A stretch of 11,420 bases of DNA from an uncultured Lachnospiraceae bacterium (GCA_902795715.1 CADBME010000133.1:1-11420); one strand, 5' to 3'; counted from the stretch's first letter, positions 1-6,779 are shown. Notes: generated from the letters alone by a model not told the origin. Numbers and translations are program-made.

Positions 1-1
1 C

Positions 2-196
2 ATCCGGGAGATCATGGAGAGGCTGGGCTGTGGAAACCAGAAAGCAGTCAGCCTGCTGAAAGAATTAGATGCAGACCATGGAATCGGTTTGGTCGAAAAG
101 AAGAGGCAGGGAATGGGGAAACCCAATGCCCTCTACATAAAGAACTTTGCAAGTATCCTGTCAAAAGATCAGGGTATTTTTTTATGCCCAGGCTGA
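2..196 (+). pseudogene. Fragment of RepA_N-type replication initiator (5' end outside window)
   Basis: The reading frame is open from base 2 and ends at a TGA at 194-196. Its translation has the pattern E-I-M-E-x-L-G-C-x-N-Q-K-A-V-x-L-L-K-E-L-D, then G-I-G-L-x-E-K-K-R-Q-G-x-G-K-P, then Y-I-K-N-F. I recognise this as the winged-helix N-terminal domain of RepA_N proteins, which start replication of plasmids and related mobile elements in Firmicutes. Family members continue well beyond the K-N-F segment. Here the resemblance stops about eight residues later, near base 172, and a stop follows at once, so the 3' part is missing. The 5' part lies outside the window. The next frame (184-789) begins inside its last codons. 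It is probably a dead remnant of an integrated element, though a short expressed protein cannot be excluded. The family call is from remembered motifs, not a search. Confidence 0.7.
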
Positions 197-789
197 ATGC
201 AACGGCCATAGTCGAGGGGACCAGAAAATACAGCTATCGTGAAATGTTTTCTATGTGGAAGCGTTATGCAGCAGTTTTCTCTGCTCTTGGAATCACCGGA
301 AAAGCGGGAAGCAGAGTGGCTATGACCGGCGCCTCAAGTGCTGAGGTTATCTCGGCTTTTTACGGGCTTAACATGACAGGAGCTTCTGCCTCGATTGTTC
401 TTTCCATGGATTTTGCCGATCCGCAAAAATGGGAGAACCTTGTTCGACAAGAGCATATAACCGACCTGGTCCTGGATGACTGTAAGATCACCCCTGAACT
501 TCTGAAACGGTTACTGAATGAAAAGTACAGGCTGGGCCTGGGAAATATTATCGTTCTGCATGTGAATGTGGGAGAAGGTTTTTTCAGCAAGGAAGAAAGA
601 AACAGGAGAACGAAGCAATTGATGGAGACCCGCTATAGAGAAACTCTTCACATCGATGAAAAGGAGATTCTGCTTACAAGACGAGATTCCAAAGATTTTG
701 AAGAATATGCCATAGATGCACAAGCTCACGAATGGTCCAAAAAGGTAATGCAGATTGTGAAAGGACTGGAACAAAATGGGGAAAAATAA
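184..789 (+). pseudogene. Truncated AMP-binding (acyl-CoA synthetase-like) enzyme, N-terminal region only
   Basis: This 201-residue frame opens with A-T-A-I-V-E-G-T-R-K-Y-S-Y-R-E-M-F (about residues 6-22). Next come a G-S-R-V-A-M-T-G-A-S-S segment, F-Y-G-L-N-M-T-G-A and a region ending in N-I-I-V-L-H. Order and spacing match the N-terminal subdomain of ANL-superfamily (AMP-binding) enzymes, where a Y-T-Y-x-E-L segment and a V-A-x-x-x-x-N-x-x-E-x-x-x-x-x-x-x-A segment recur. The Ser/Thr/Gly-rich ATP loop and all later adenylate-forming motifs are absent, and full-length relatives exceed 450 residues, so it cannot be a working ligase. Residues after about 140 match nothing I recognise and may be foreign or degenerate. 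The ATG at 184 has no convincing ribosome binding site and the usual first residues of the family seem lost. The end overlaps the HAD gene by 14 bases. It could instead be an unknown small protein. Confidence 0.55.
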
Positions 790-1276
790 GGGACGGAAAA
801 AACTGCGAGTATCTTTCGATCTGGATGAAGTCCTCTTCGTATCGCCCAAAACCCATGAGACAGAGCCGGCTCTCCCTTTTCCCCTGAATAAGATCTACAA
901 AGAAAGACTGCGATTCGGAGCAGCCGAACTGATCAACAATCTTCAGAAGATGGGATACGAAGTCTGGATCTACACATCATCCTTTCGGACAGAAAGGTAT
1001 ATTAAAAAACTTTTTGGCCACTATGGGGTCCGACTTGACGGCATCGTCAATGGCAAACGGCATCTCGAAGAAGTACAGAAAAACCAGGAAAGGACATTGC
1101 CTTCAAAACTTCCCAACCGCTTCGGAATCTCGCTTCATATCGATGATGAGCAGGTGGTCTGTAACCTGGCAAGACAGTACGGTTACAATGTCCTTCGACT
1201 GAAGGACCAGGATCACAACTGGAAGGAGAAGATCATCGAACGGGTCAATCAGATCAGAAATAAGGACTTTGAATAG
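776..1276 (+). CDS. Small HAD-superfamily hydrolase
   Basis: This 166-residue protein shows the haloacid dehalogenase-type active site. Motif I is F-D-L-D-E-V-L (Asp15 nucleophile, Asp17 acid/base). Motif II is W-I-Y-T-S-S (Thr67/Ser68). A lysine in P-S-K-L-P (Lys111) may act as motif III. Motif IV is H-I-D-D-E (Asp123/Asp124, metal binding). HAD enzymes of this size usually remove phosphate from small molecules or phosphoproteins in the cytoplasm; the substrate here is unknown. No signal peptide or membrane segment is visible and the length suits a capless or small-cap member, so it looks complete. Its ATG lies inside the last codons of the upstream fragment, suggesting translational coupling to whatever gene once ended there. 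A modest AAGGA lies about 10 bases upstream. It faces the GH1 gene, with a hairpin between them. The HAD call is firm; the function is open. Confidence 0.8.
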   Translation: MGKNKGRKKLRVSFDLDEVLFVSPKTHETEPALPFPLNKIYKERLRFGAAELINNLQKMGYEVWIYTSSFRTERYIKKLFGHYGVRLDGIVNGKRHLEEVQKNQERTLPSKLPNRFGISLHIDDEQVVCNLARQYGYNVLRLKDQDHNWKEKIIERVNQIRNKDFE

Positions 1277-1290
1277 TAATGATGAAACGA

Positions 1291-1330
1291 TTCGGGGCCG
1301 CCGCATTTTATTCAATGCGACGGCCCCGAA
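1291..1330. terminator. Long GC-rich hairpin between convergent genes, probable terminator
   Basis: The arms at 1291-1307 and 1314-1330 are inverted repeats of 17 bp around a six-base loop, TTATTC. The single non-complementary position is C·A in + strand RNA but a G·U wobble in - strand RNA, so the helix is fully paired only in the transcript from the GH1 side. It lies 15 bases past the HAD stop and about 52 bases past the GH1 stop. Neither side has a long U tract, so it is not a textbook intrinsic terminator. Position and strength still make it the likely 3' boundary for one or both convergent transcripts. Confidence 0.6.
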
Positions 1331-1382
1331 ATCCTTATTGCGACGTTTCCCTCTTCTACGTTTATTTACGTCTGTTTTCTTT

Positions 1383-2753
1383 TTAAAGCGTTTTGCCATT
1401 GTCCCGGATCAGCCGGCTATACCAGTAAGCACTGTCTTTGGGGATTCGCCTGCTGTCCCGGTAATCAATGTAAATCAATCCGAAGCGGTCATCGTAGCCG
1501 CTGTACCATTCGAAATTGTCCGTGAATGACCACTGGAAGTAGCCGACAACCGGAATCTTATCCTGACAGGCCTCCTTAAGTTTGCCAAGATACCTGGCCA
1601 GGAAGTCGATCCGGTCGGGGTCGTGGACTTTCCCGTCCAGGAAGATCCGGTCATTGCAGCTCTGGCCGTTCTCCGTGATGATGACGGGGAGCCCGTAGCG
1701 CTCATGAATCAGGCGGGGACCCCAGTACATGACCCCGGGGGTGACCGGCCACTTTAGGGCGGTCCTGGGATAGCCGGGATACTTTTCTGCCGGGATATAG
1801 CGACCTTCGTCGCCCTCTGAGGGCACCATCTCCGTGCCGTTGTATATGTTCAGCCCGATGAAATCAAGGGGCTGGCGGATAATTTCAAGGTCCTCCCCTG
1901 CAAGCTGATCTTTATAAGGGTGCCAGGGATTATTGGGGTCCTCGGGATAGTGGCCAAGAACAATGGGATCCAGGAACCATTGGTGGTTGAAATACCAGCC
2001 CTCATTCTCTTCCCTGGGGAGAGAGAGGAAGGAGGCGGAAACCAGATCTTCTGGTGTGGCTATATCCTGACGGTCTGTGTAGGCCAGGGCGCCTGTGGAT
2101 GCCAGACCCACCTGGGCTTCCGGGATAATCTCCCGGATTTTTTTTGCGGCCAGACCGTGAGCCAGGAGGACATGGTGCCAGGAGAGGAACATGTCTTCGT
2201 CAGACAAAAGTGTACCCGGAGCATGAAGCCCGTTGCCGTGGCCCATGCCGATAATGCACTGGGGCTCGTTGATGGTCATAAAATGTAAAACTCTCCCTTT
2301 GAAATGGTCTGCGATTACAGAGGCATATTCCTCAAAGGCAAAAGAGGTCTGCCTGTTGAGCCAGCCACCCTGGTGGTAGAGGGCCAGGGGAAGATCCCAG
2401 TGGTAGAGAGTCATCCAGGGAGTGATGCCTCTGGACAGACAGCCGTCTACCAGCCTGTCATAATAGGCAAGACCGGCCTGGTTTACAGGACTTCTGCCCG
2501 AAGGCAGGACCCTGGGCCAGCTGACGCTGAACCGGTAATTCATAATACCCAGGGATTGCATCAAGTCAAGATCTTCTTCCAGGCGGTGATAGGCATCACA
2601 GGCCACATCACCGGTATGGCCGTTGAAGACCTTTCCCGGCTGATGACTGAATTTATCCCAGATCGAAAGGCCCTTCCCATCTTCATAAGCACCGCCTTCG
2701 ATCTGGTAGGAAGCACTGGCAGCCCCCCATACAAAATCTTTTGGAAAACTCAT
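1383..2753 (-). CDS. bglA: GH1 beta-glucosidase (non-phospho type)
   Basis: This is a complete 456-residue glycoside hydrolase family 1 enzyme that cleaves terminal beta-glucosyl residues from cellobiose and related glucosides, retaining configuration. Visible hallmarks are the N-terminal F-x-W-G-A-A-S-A-S-Y-Q-I-E-G (Gln17), Y-H-W-D (His118, Trp119), the acid/base in I-N-E-P (Glu163), the nucleophile in I-T-E-N-G (Glu361) and N-F-E-W (Glu415, Trp416). Glu-Trp there, instead of the Ser/Lys/Tyr set that binds 6-phosphate, points to unphosphorylated substrates, which fits ABC import rather than a PTS. There is no signal peptide, so it acts in the cytoplasm. The ATG at 2753 has AGAAAGG seven bases upstream. 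It follows the cellobiose phosphorylase gene on the same strand after 169 bases with no clear promoter or strong terminator, so co-transcription is likely. The exact preferred glucoside is uncertain. Confidence 0.93.
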   Translation of the reverse strand: MSFPKDFVWGAASASYQIEGGAYEDGKGLSIWDKFSHQPGKVFNGHTGDVACDAYHRLEEDLDLMQSLGIMNYRFSVSWPRVLPSGRSPVNQAGLAYYDRLVDGCLSRGITPWMTLYHWDLPLALYHQGGWLNRQTSFAFEEYASVIADHFKGRVLHFMTINEPQCIIGMGHGNGLHAPGTLLSDEDMFLSWHHVLLAHGLAAKKIREIIPEAQVGLASTGALAYTDRQDIATPEDLVSASFLSLPREENEGWYFNHQWFLDPIVLGHYPEDPNNPWHPYKDQLAGEDLEIIRQPLDFIGLNIYNGTEMVPSEGDEGRYIPAEKYPGYPRTALKWPVTPGVMYWGPRLIHERYGLPVIITENGQSCNDRIFLDGKVHDPDRIDFLARYLGKLKEACQDKIPVVGYFQWSFTDNFEWYSGYDDRFGLIYIDYRDSRRIPKDSAYWYSRLIRDNGKTL

Positions 2754-2760
2754 ATCTATA

Positions 2761-2767
2761 CCTTTCT
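2761..2767 (-). promoter_or_regulatory. Ribosome binding site of the GH1 gene
   Basis: On the - strand this reads AGAAAGG, seven bases before the ATG at 2753-2751. It supports that start. It directly follows the 34-bp repeat block in the direction of transcription. Confidence 0.7.
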
Positions 2768-2771
2768 GATG

Positions 2772-2873
2772 GCGCTGGCCTCAGGCCATCCCAAACACAT
2801 CTATAGCTCTGGCCTCAGGCCATCTCAAACACATTTACAGCTCTGGCCTCAGGCTATCCCAAATCCATTTCAA
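2772..2873. repeat. Three tandem copies of a 34-bp repeat with internal dyad
   Basis: Three head-to-tail units lie at 2772-2805, 2806-2839 and 2840-2873, in the gap between the phosphorylase and beta-glucosidase genes. By eye, units 1 and 2 agree at 30 of 34 positions and units 2 and 3 at 28 of 34. Each holds CTGGCCTCAGGC; in units 1 and 2 this extends to TGGCC-TCA-GGCCA, a five-bp dyad that could fold as a small hairpin in the mRNA, and unit 3 has one change in the right arm. The unit is not a multiple of three and no gene covers it. The last unit ends five bases before the GH1 ribosome binding site, so it lies in the likely polycistronic message. Function is unknown. Confidence 0.9.
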
Positions 2874-2922
2874 GACACTTAATTCAATATGCCCGTGCCG
2901 GGGCCGATGTTTATTCAGACTC

Positions 2923-5361
2923 TTATGCTCCCATAATAACCAATACATCCACTTCCCTGGAATCCTCAGGCACCGGGATAATATTCTCTTCAAATGCCTG
3001 CCCATTCACCGTGATGGACCGAATCCCTTTCTGAACGCCCGCGGAGTTGTCGACCTTGATGTGATATCTTACTCCCCGGAAGGTCCGGTCACAGGTAAAG
3101 TGCTTAAGACTGTCGGGGATGCAGGGATTGATCATAAGACCGTCCATGGCAGGCCGGATGCCCAGAATATACTGGCTCATGCAGGTAAAAGTCCATGCGG
3201 CCGTTCCGGTCAGCCAGCTGTTTTTTCCTTCCCCGTGGGTTGGTGCATCCCGGCCGGCTACCATCTGGCAGTAGGCATAGGGCTCTGTCCGGTGGATATC
3301 GCTGATTTCTTCCAGGTAAACCGGACAGGTCTTGCGGAATACTTCGAAGGCACGGTTGCCGTGGCCCAGTACCGTTTCCGCACAGGCAATCCAGGGATTG
3401 TTGTGGCAGAAGATGCCGGCATTCTCTTTATATCCGGGCGGATAGGAGCTGATTTCTCCCAGTTCCACATGATATCTGGTGTAGGCCGGCTGGTTGAGGA
3501 CAATACCGAATTCTGTTTCCAGATGCTTTTCTACACTCTTAAGGGCAGTGGCTGCATGACCATTTTCCAGACCGATGCCTGCCATGACACACATGCCCTG
3601 GGGTTCGATAAAGATCTGTCCTTCCTCACAGACATGACTTCCTACCGGATTGGAAAAAGCGTCATAAGCCCGGACAAACCATTCTCCGTCCCAGCCTGCA
3701 TCGAGGACAGTCTCTTCCATTTTGCGGACTTCCTCTTCGACGGCCAGGGCTTCCTCTTCAAGTCCCTGGTGGCGGCAGATCTCTGCGTACTCTCTGCCGT
3801 AAAGGACAAACATGCCGGCGATGAATACGCTTTCGGCCACAGGCCCTTCACTTGGGCCGGTTACCTGGAAGCTTTCTCCCGGTACTTCGGAGAAGCAGTT
3901 GAGATTCAGGCAGTCGTTCCAGTCTGCCCGGCCGATCAGGGGCAGCTTGTGGGGCCCCTTGTGGGTGACAGTATAGTTAAAGCTGCGGCGGAGGTGTTCC
4001 ATGAGAGGAACTGCCTTGGATTCATCATTATCAAAAGCACAGAGCTCGTCCAGAATGGAGAAATCGCCGGTCTCTCTAAGATATGCAGCAGTGCCGGCGA
4101 TCAGCCACAGGGGATCGTCGTTAAAACCGCTGCCCACTGCCAGGTTTCCTCTCTTGGTCAGAGGCTGGTACTGGTGATAGGCGGAGCCGTCTTCAAACTG
4201 GGTGTTGGCGATGTCGATGATTCTCTCTCTGGCCCTTTCCGGGATCAGGTGGACAAAACCCAGAAGGTCCTGGCAGGAATCACGGAATCCCATGCCCCGG
4301 CCCATGCCGCTTTCGAAATAGCTGGCTGACCGGCTCATGTTGAAGGTGACCATGCACTGGTACTGGTTCCATACATTGACGATTCGGTTGAGTTTCTCAT
4401 CCTCACTTGTGATCGTGTAGATGGACAGAAGATGATCCCAGTAAGCTTTGAGGTCTGCCAGAGCGGCATCAACCTGTTCATCCGTCTGATATTTGGCAAG
4501 GAGGTCCAAAGCAGGTTTCTTATTGATGATTCCCGGAGACTCAAACTTCTGGTCAACCGGATTCTCGCAATATCCCAGTACAAAAATGTAGGAGACGGAT
4601 TCTCCTGCAGCCAGGGACAGCCTCAGGTGGTGACTGCCGACTGGGGCCCAGCCATGCGCTATGCTGTTATGGCTCTTCCCTTCCCAAACCACCTGAGGAT
4701 TGCGGGCTCCGTTATAGAGCCCTACAAATTCATCCCGGCTTGTATCAAATCCCTCTATATCGCCGTTTACGGAAAATACGGCGTAATGATTCCTTCTTTC
4801 CCTGTACTCTGTTTTATGGTAGATGGTACTTCCGACCACTTCCACTTCACCGGTGGAGAAGTTTCTCTTGAAATTGGTGGAATCATCCTCTGCATTCCAC
4901 AGGCAGAATTCCACATAACTGAACAGATCGATTTGCTTAGCCTGATCCGACTCATTGGTCAGGCTGATTCGGGTTACTTCGCAATTGTCTTTAACAGGAA
5001 CGAAAACCTCCTGTCTGGCCGAAAGTTTATTTTTCTTTCCCTCAAATACCGTGTAACCAAGGCCGTGCCGGCAGACATACCGGTCAAGCTCGGTCTGAAC
5101 CGGCTGCCAGCCCGGATTCCAGATGCTATCCTTTTCCTTTATATAGAAATAATGACCGCCACAGTCCATGGGGCTGTTGTTGTAACGATACCGGGTCATT
5201 CGAAGAAGCTTGGCATCTTTATAGAAACAGTAGCCTCCGGCTGTGTTGGAGATCAGGCGAAAGAAATCCCGTGATCCCAGATAGTTGATCCAGGGGAGAG
5301 GGGTTTTGGGAGTTGTAATAACATATTCTTTGTTCTGATCATCAAAGTATCCGAATTGCAT
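2923..5361 (-). CDS. cbp: GH94 cellobiose phosphorylase
   Basis: This 812-residue cytoplasmic enzyme reversibly converts cellobiose plus phosphate to alpha-glucose 1-phosphate and glucose, saving one ATP per disaccharide compared with hydrolysis. The sequence follows the Clostridium thermocellum cellobiose phosphorylase I recall almost end to end: F-G-x-F-D-D-x-N-K-E-Y-V-I-T near the N-terminus, [16 protein letters not shown] (Arg360/Asp361) and [10 protein letters not shown] with the expected general acid Asp483. Also present are the phosphate-site segments [16 protein letters not shown] and [10 protein letters not shown]. Length suits cellobiose rather than longer cellodextrin phosphorylases. 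I chose the ATG at 5361 because GGAGG sits eight bases upstream and the product then aligns with family N-termini. A GTG at 5379 in the same frame lacks a ribosome binding site. It is divergent from the LacI gene, with operator-like palindromes in its leader. Confidence 0.95.
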   Translation of the reverse strand: MQFGYFDDQNKEYVITTPKTPLPWINYLGSRDFFRLISNTAGGYCFYKDAKLLRMTRYRYNNSPMDCGGHYFYIKEKDSIWNPGWQPVQTELDRYVCRHGLGYTVFEGKKNKLSARQEVFVPVKDNCEVTRISLTNESDQAKQIDLFSYVEFCLWNAEDDSTNFKRNFSTGEVEVVGSTIYHKTEYRERRNHYAVFSVNGDIEGFDTSRDEFVGLYNGARNPQVVWEGKSHNSIAHGWAPVGSHHLRLSLAAGESVSYIFVLGYCENPVDQKFESPGIINKKPALDLLAKYQTDEQVDAALADLKAYWDHLLSIYTITSEDEKLNRIVNVWNQYQCMVTFNMSRSASYFESGMGRGMGFRDSCQDLLGFVHLIPERARERIIDIANTQFEDGSAYHQYQPLTKRGNLAVGSGFNDDPLWLIAGTAAYLRETGDFSILDELCAFDNDESKAVPLMEHLRRSFNYTVTHKGPHKLPLIGRADWNDCLNLNCFSEVPGESFQVTGPSEGPVAESVFIAGMFVLYGREYAEICRHQGLEEEALAVEEEVRKMEETVLDAGWDGEWFVRAYDAFSNPVGSHVCEEGQIFIEPQGMCVMAGIGLENGHAATALKSVEKHLETEFGIVLNQPAYTRYHVELGEISSYPPGYKENAGIFCHNNPWIACAETVLGHGNRAFEVFRKTCPVYLEEISDIHRTEPYAYCQMVAGRDAPTHGEGKNSWLTGTAAWTFTCMSQYILGIRPAMDGLMINPCIPDSLKHFTCDRTFRGVRYHIKVDNSAGVQKGIRSITVNGQAFEENIIPVPEDSREVDVLVIMGA

Positions 5362-5369
5362 ATAAGTAG

Positions 5370-5374
5370 CCTCC
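5370..5374 (-). promoter_or_regulatory. Ribosome binding site deciding the start of the GH94 gene
   Basis: On the - strand this reads GGAGG, with an eight-base spacer to the ATG at 5361-5359. The in-frame upstream GTG (5379) and ATG (5376) overlap or precede this site and have nothing comparable, so the 812-residue start is preferred over an 818-residue one. Confidence 0.85.
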
Positions 5375-5420
5375 ATCACTAATTATTTTATAAATATAAA
5401 TACGATTGATTAAGATCATA

Positions 5421-5439
5421 TCCGAATAGAGTTTTCGGA
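5421..5439. promoter_or_regulatory. Operator-like palindrome A1 in the GH94 leader
   Basis: TCCGAA-N7-TTCGGA, a perfect six-bp inverted repeat over 19 bases. It lies downstream of the proposed GH94 transcription start. Its centre is 21 bases, about two helical turns, from palindrome A2. The TTCGRA arms resemble those of sites A2, B and C, so one regulator may bind all of them. That is an inference. Confidence 0.5.
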
Positions 5440-5441
5440 TT

Positions 5442-5460
5442 TTCGAAAACAGATTTCGAA
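5442..5460. promoter_or_regulatory. Operator-like palindrome A2 in the GH94 leader
   Basis: TTCGAA-N7-TTCGAA, a 19-base palindrome nearly identical to site B but with one extra central base. That spoils the central CG expected of a good LacI-family site, so it may be a weaker or accessory operator. Confidence 0.5.
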
Positions 5461-5485
5461 GATGAAGTACTTAACACCAAACAGG

Positions 5486-5503
5486 TTCGAAAACGATTTC
5501 GAA
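5486..5503. promoter_or_regulatory. Probable LacI-family operator B at the GH94 promoter
   Basis: TTCGAAAACGATTTCGAA is a near-perfect 18-bp palindrome with a central CG between 5494 and 5495, the usual form of LacI-family operators. It lies just downstream of the proposed start of the - strand GH94 transcript, where bound repressor would block RNA polymerase. The shared half-site with site C, at the LacI promoter, supports one regulator acting on both arms. CcpA sites look similar, so binding by CcpA is an alternative. Confidence 0.7.
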
Positions 5504-5514
5504 ACTTTGAGGTT

Positions 5515-5544
5515 ATTATAAAATGGTTTCTATAAAAAAGTAAA
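5515..5544 (-). promoter_or_regulatory. Probable promoter of the GH94-GH1 transcript
   Basis: On the - strand a TATAAT -10 box (5520-5515) lies 18 bases from TTTACT (5544-5539), a fair -35 box. The expected start is near 5508, giving a leader of about 147 bases that carries palindromes B, A2 and A1. The -10 box is perfect; the -35 box matches the consensus at four of six positions. Confidence 0.6.
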
Positions 5545-5571
5545 TAGCAAATGAGGATTTTTTTGATATTT

Positions 5572-5586
5572 TGTGAAATATTCACA
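5572..5586. promoter_or_regulatory. Separate palindrome between the divergent promoters
   Basis: TGTGAA-ATA-TTCACA is a perfect six-bp inverted repeat with a three-base centre. It lies upstream of both promoters, and a second copy of the half-site TTGTGAAAT begins at 5604. Its sequence differs from the TTCGAA sites, so it probably belongs to another protein. It resembles Rex-type sites (TTGTGAA-N4-TTCACAA) and CRP-type sites (TGTGA-N6-TCACA) but has one spacer base too few for either. Confidence 0.4.
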
Positions 5587-5619
5587 TTTTATTCTACAAA
5601 AAATTGTGAAATCCGTTGC

Positions 5620-5648
5620 TTGACTTGTTTGGATAAAGGATTTAAAAT
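5620..5648 (+). promoter_or_regulatory. Sigma-A-type promoter of the LacI-family gene
   Basis: TTGACT (5620-5625) and TAAAAT (5643-5648) are separated by exactly 17 bases, a strong vegetative promoter. The start would be near 5655, the first base of palindrome C, and 50 bases before the ATG. It probably also drives the transporter genes, because no terminator of note separates the regulator gene from the binding-protein gene. Confidence 0.8.
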
Positions 5649-5654
5649 GGCACT

Positions 5655-5670
5655 ACGAAAACGTATTCGG
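5655..5670. promoter_or_regulatory. Probable LacI-family operator C (autoregulation)
   Basis: ACGAAAACGTATTCGG has a central CG, and six of eight positions in each half mirror the other. It shares the CGAAAACG core with operator B, centred 168 bases away. It starts at the predicted transcription start of the regulator gene, so binding there would repress the regulator and probably the transporter. The two sites on either side of the promoter pair could allow a repression loop; that is an inference. Confidence 0.65.
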
Positions 5671-5704
5671 AAACAATAGTTGGCCGCTTGAAGGAGACGA
5701 TTCC

Positions 5705-6718
5705 ATGGTTACAATCAAAGATATTTCCCGAAGGTGCGGCGTTTCCCAGGCAACGGTCAGTAAAGCATTGAACGGCTACGATGACGTCAGTGCCGAGACC
5801 AGAGAGCTGGTTCAGCGGACTGCGAGGGAGATGAATTATCTTCCCAATGCCGCGGCCAGGCAGCTGAAGACAAACAGTTCCAATAACATCGGTGTCCTCT
5901 TTGTGGACGACACCATGAGCGGACTGACCCACGAATACTTTTCCAAAATCCTAAACAGCATCAAGGAAGAAGCGGAGCGGCTGGGCTATGACATCACCTT
6001 CATAAGCCAGAATCTGGGCAAGAGACAGTTGTCTTTCCTGGAGCATTGCCGCTACAGGAAGTGTGACGGTGTCGTCATCGCCTGTGTGGATTTCGAGAGT
6101 TCTTCGGTTCGGGAGCTGATCCGAAGTGAGGTGCCGGTCATTACCATTGATTATTCCTATGATAATACCAGCAGCGTACATTCGGACAATGTGGAAGGTG
6201 CTTATGAACTGACCAGCTACCTGATCGATAAAGGTCATCGCAGGATTGCCTTTATTCACGGGGAACTGACCTCGGTGACCCGAAAGAGGATCCTGGGTTA
6301 TTACAGAGCTTTGGATGAGCACGGAATTATGATCCCGGATGACTATCTTGTGGAAGGCCGCTTCCATGATCCGGATGCTGCCAGGGAGTGCACAAAGTAT
6401 CTGATGGATCTGCCGGAGCCTCCTACTGCCATCCTCTTTCCTGACGATTATGCCTATCTGGGAGGAATGGCTGAATTGGAGAAGCGCAACCTGCAGGTGC
6501 CGGATGATATCAGTGTCGTGGGTTATGACGGAATACCACTTTCCCAGGTCCTGCGGCCCAGGCTGACCACCTGGTATCAGGATGCGGAAACTATTGGAAA
6601 GGATGCTGCAAGAAAACTGATCGAAACCATTGAGCACAGTAAGATATGTGACGTGGAACAGATTAAGGTTTCAGGCAAGCTGCTTGCGGGACAAAGCGTC
6701 AAAGAGATTCAGACGTAA
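5705..6718 (+). CDS. LacI-family transcriptional regulator
   Basis: This 337-residue repressor-type protein has the LacI DNA-binding domain at residues 2-56: T-I-K-D-I-S, then a helix-turn-helix G-V-S-Q-A-T-V-S-K-A-L-N, and the hinge helix Y-L-P-N-A-A-A-R-Q-L-K with the usual minor-groove leucine (Leu54). Residues from about 60 on form the periplasmic-binding-protein-like sugar domain: N-I-G-V-L-F, then D-G-V-V-I-A, then R-R-I-A-F-I-H-G, and V-V-G-Y-D-G, where the Asp commonly contacts ligand. AAGGAG lies eight bases before the ATG at 5705. It is divergent from the phosphorylase gene and upstream of the transporter genes on its own strand. TTCGAA-type palindromes lie by both promoters, so it probably represses both arms and itself. 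The inducer is probably cellobiose or a related sugar, judged only from the neighbours. Confidence 0.92.
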   Translation: MVTIKDISRRCGVSQATVSKALNGYDDVSAETRELVQRTAREMNYLPNAAARQLKTNSSNNIGVLFVDDTMSGLTHEYFSKILNSIKEEAERLGYDITFISQNLGKRQLSFLEHCRYRKCDGVVIACVDFESSSVRELIRSEVPVITIDYSYDNTSSVHSDNVEGAYELTSYLIDKGHRRIAFIHGELTSVTRKRILGYYRALDEHGIMIPDDYLVEGRFHDPDAARECTKYLMDLPEPPTAILFPDDYAYLGGMAELEKRNLQVPDDISVVGYDGIPLSQVLRPRLTTWYQDAETIGKDAARKLIETIEHSKICDVEQIKVSGKLLAGQSVKEIQT

Positions 6719-6779
6719 AAAAACAAAGGCAAAAGAAACCCGAAGACAAAATAACCAGTGTAAAAACACAGTAAACCAG

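Noticed and set aside
1269..1529. Open frame of 86 codons on the + strand after the HAD gene
   Set aside because: It runs through the hairpin at 1291-1330 and the 3' end of the GH1 gene on the other strand, with no ribosome binding site.
2772..2873. CRISPR array
   Set aside because: The 34-bp units are directly adjacent with no spacers, differ from each other at several positions, and no cas gene is present.
2880..2922. Terminator after the GH94 gene
   Set aside because: Only a four-bp GCCC/GGGC stem can be drawn and no T tract follows.
3061..4329. Open frame of 422 codons on the + strand
   Set aside because: It lies wholly antisense to the well-conserved GH94 gene, has no ribosome binding site, and shows no recognisable domain; it is an antisense shadow.
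4432..5274. Open frame of 280 codons on the + strand
   Set aside because: Also antisense to the GH94 gene with no recognisable protein features.
5362..5508. Riboswitch in the leader of the GH94 gene
   Set aside because: No conserved riboswitch core or terminator/antiterminator pair is visible; the dyads are better explained as protein-binding operators.
5388..5585. Open frame of 65 codons on the - strand in the intergenic region
   Set aside because: GTG start without a ribosome binding site, low-complexity AT-rich translation, and it covers the promoter and operators of the GH94 gene.
5655..5670. Catabolite-response (CcpA) site instead of a local operator
   Set aside because: It fits the cre pattern except for C in place of the first T and G at the last position; the match to operator B and the LacI gene alongside make a local operator more likely, though dual use cannot be excluded.
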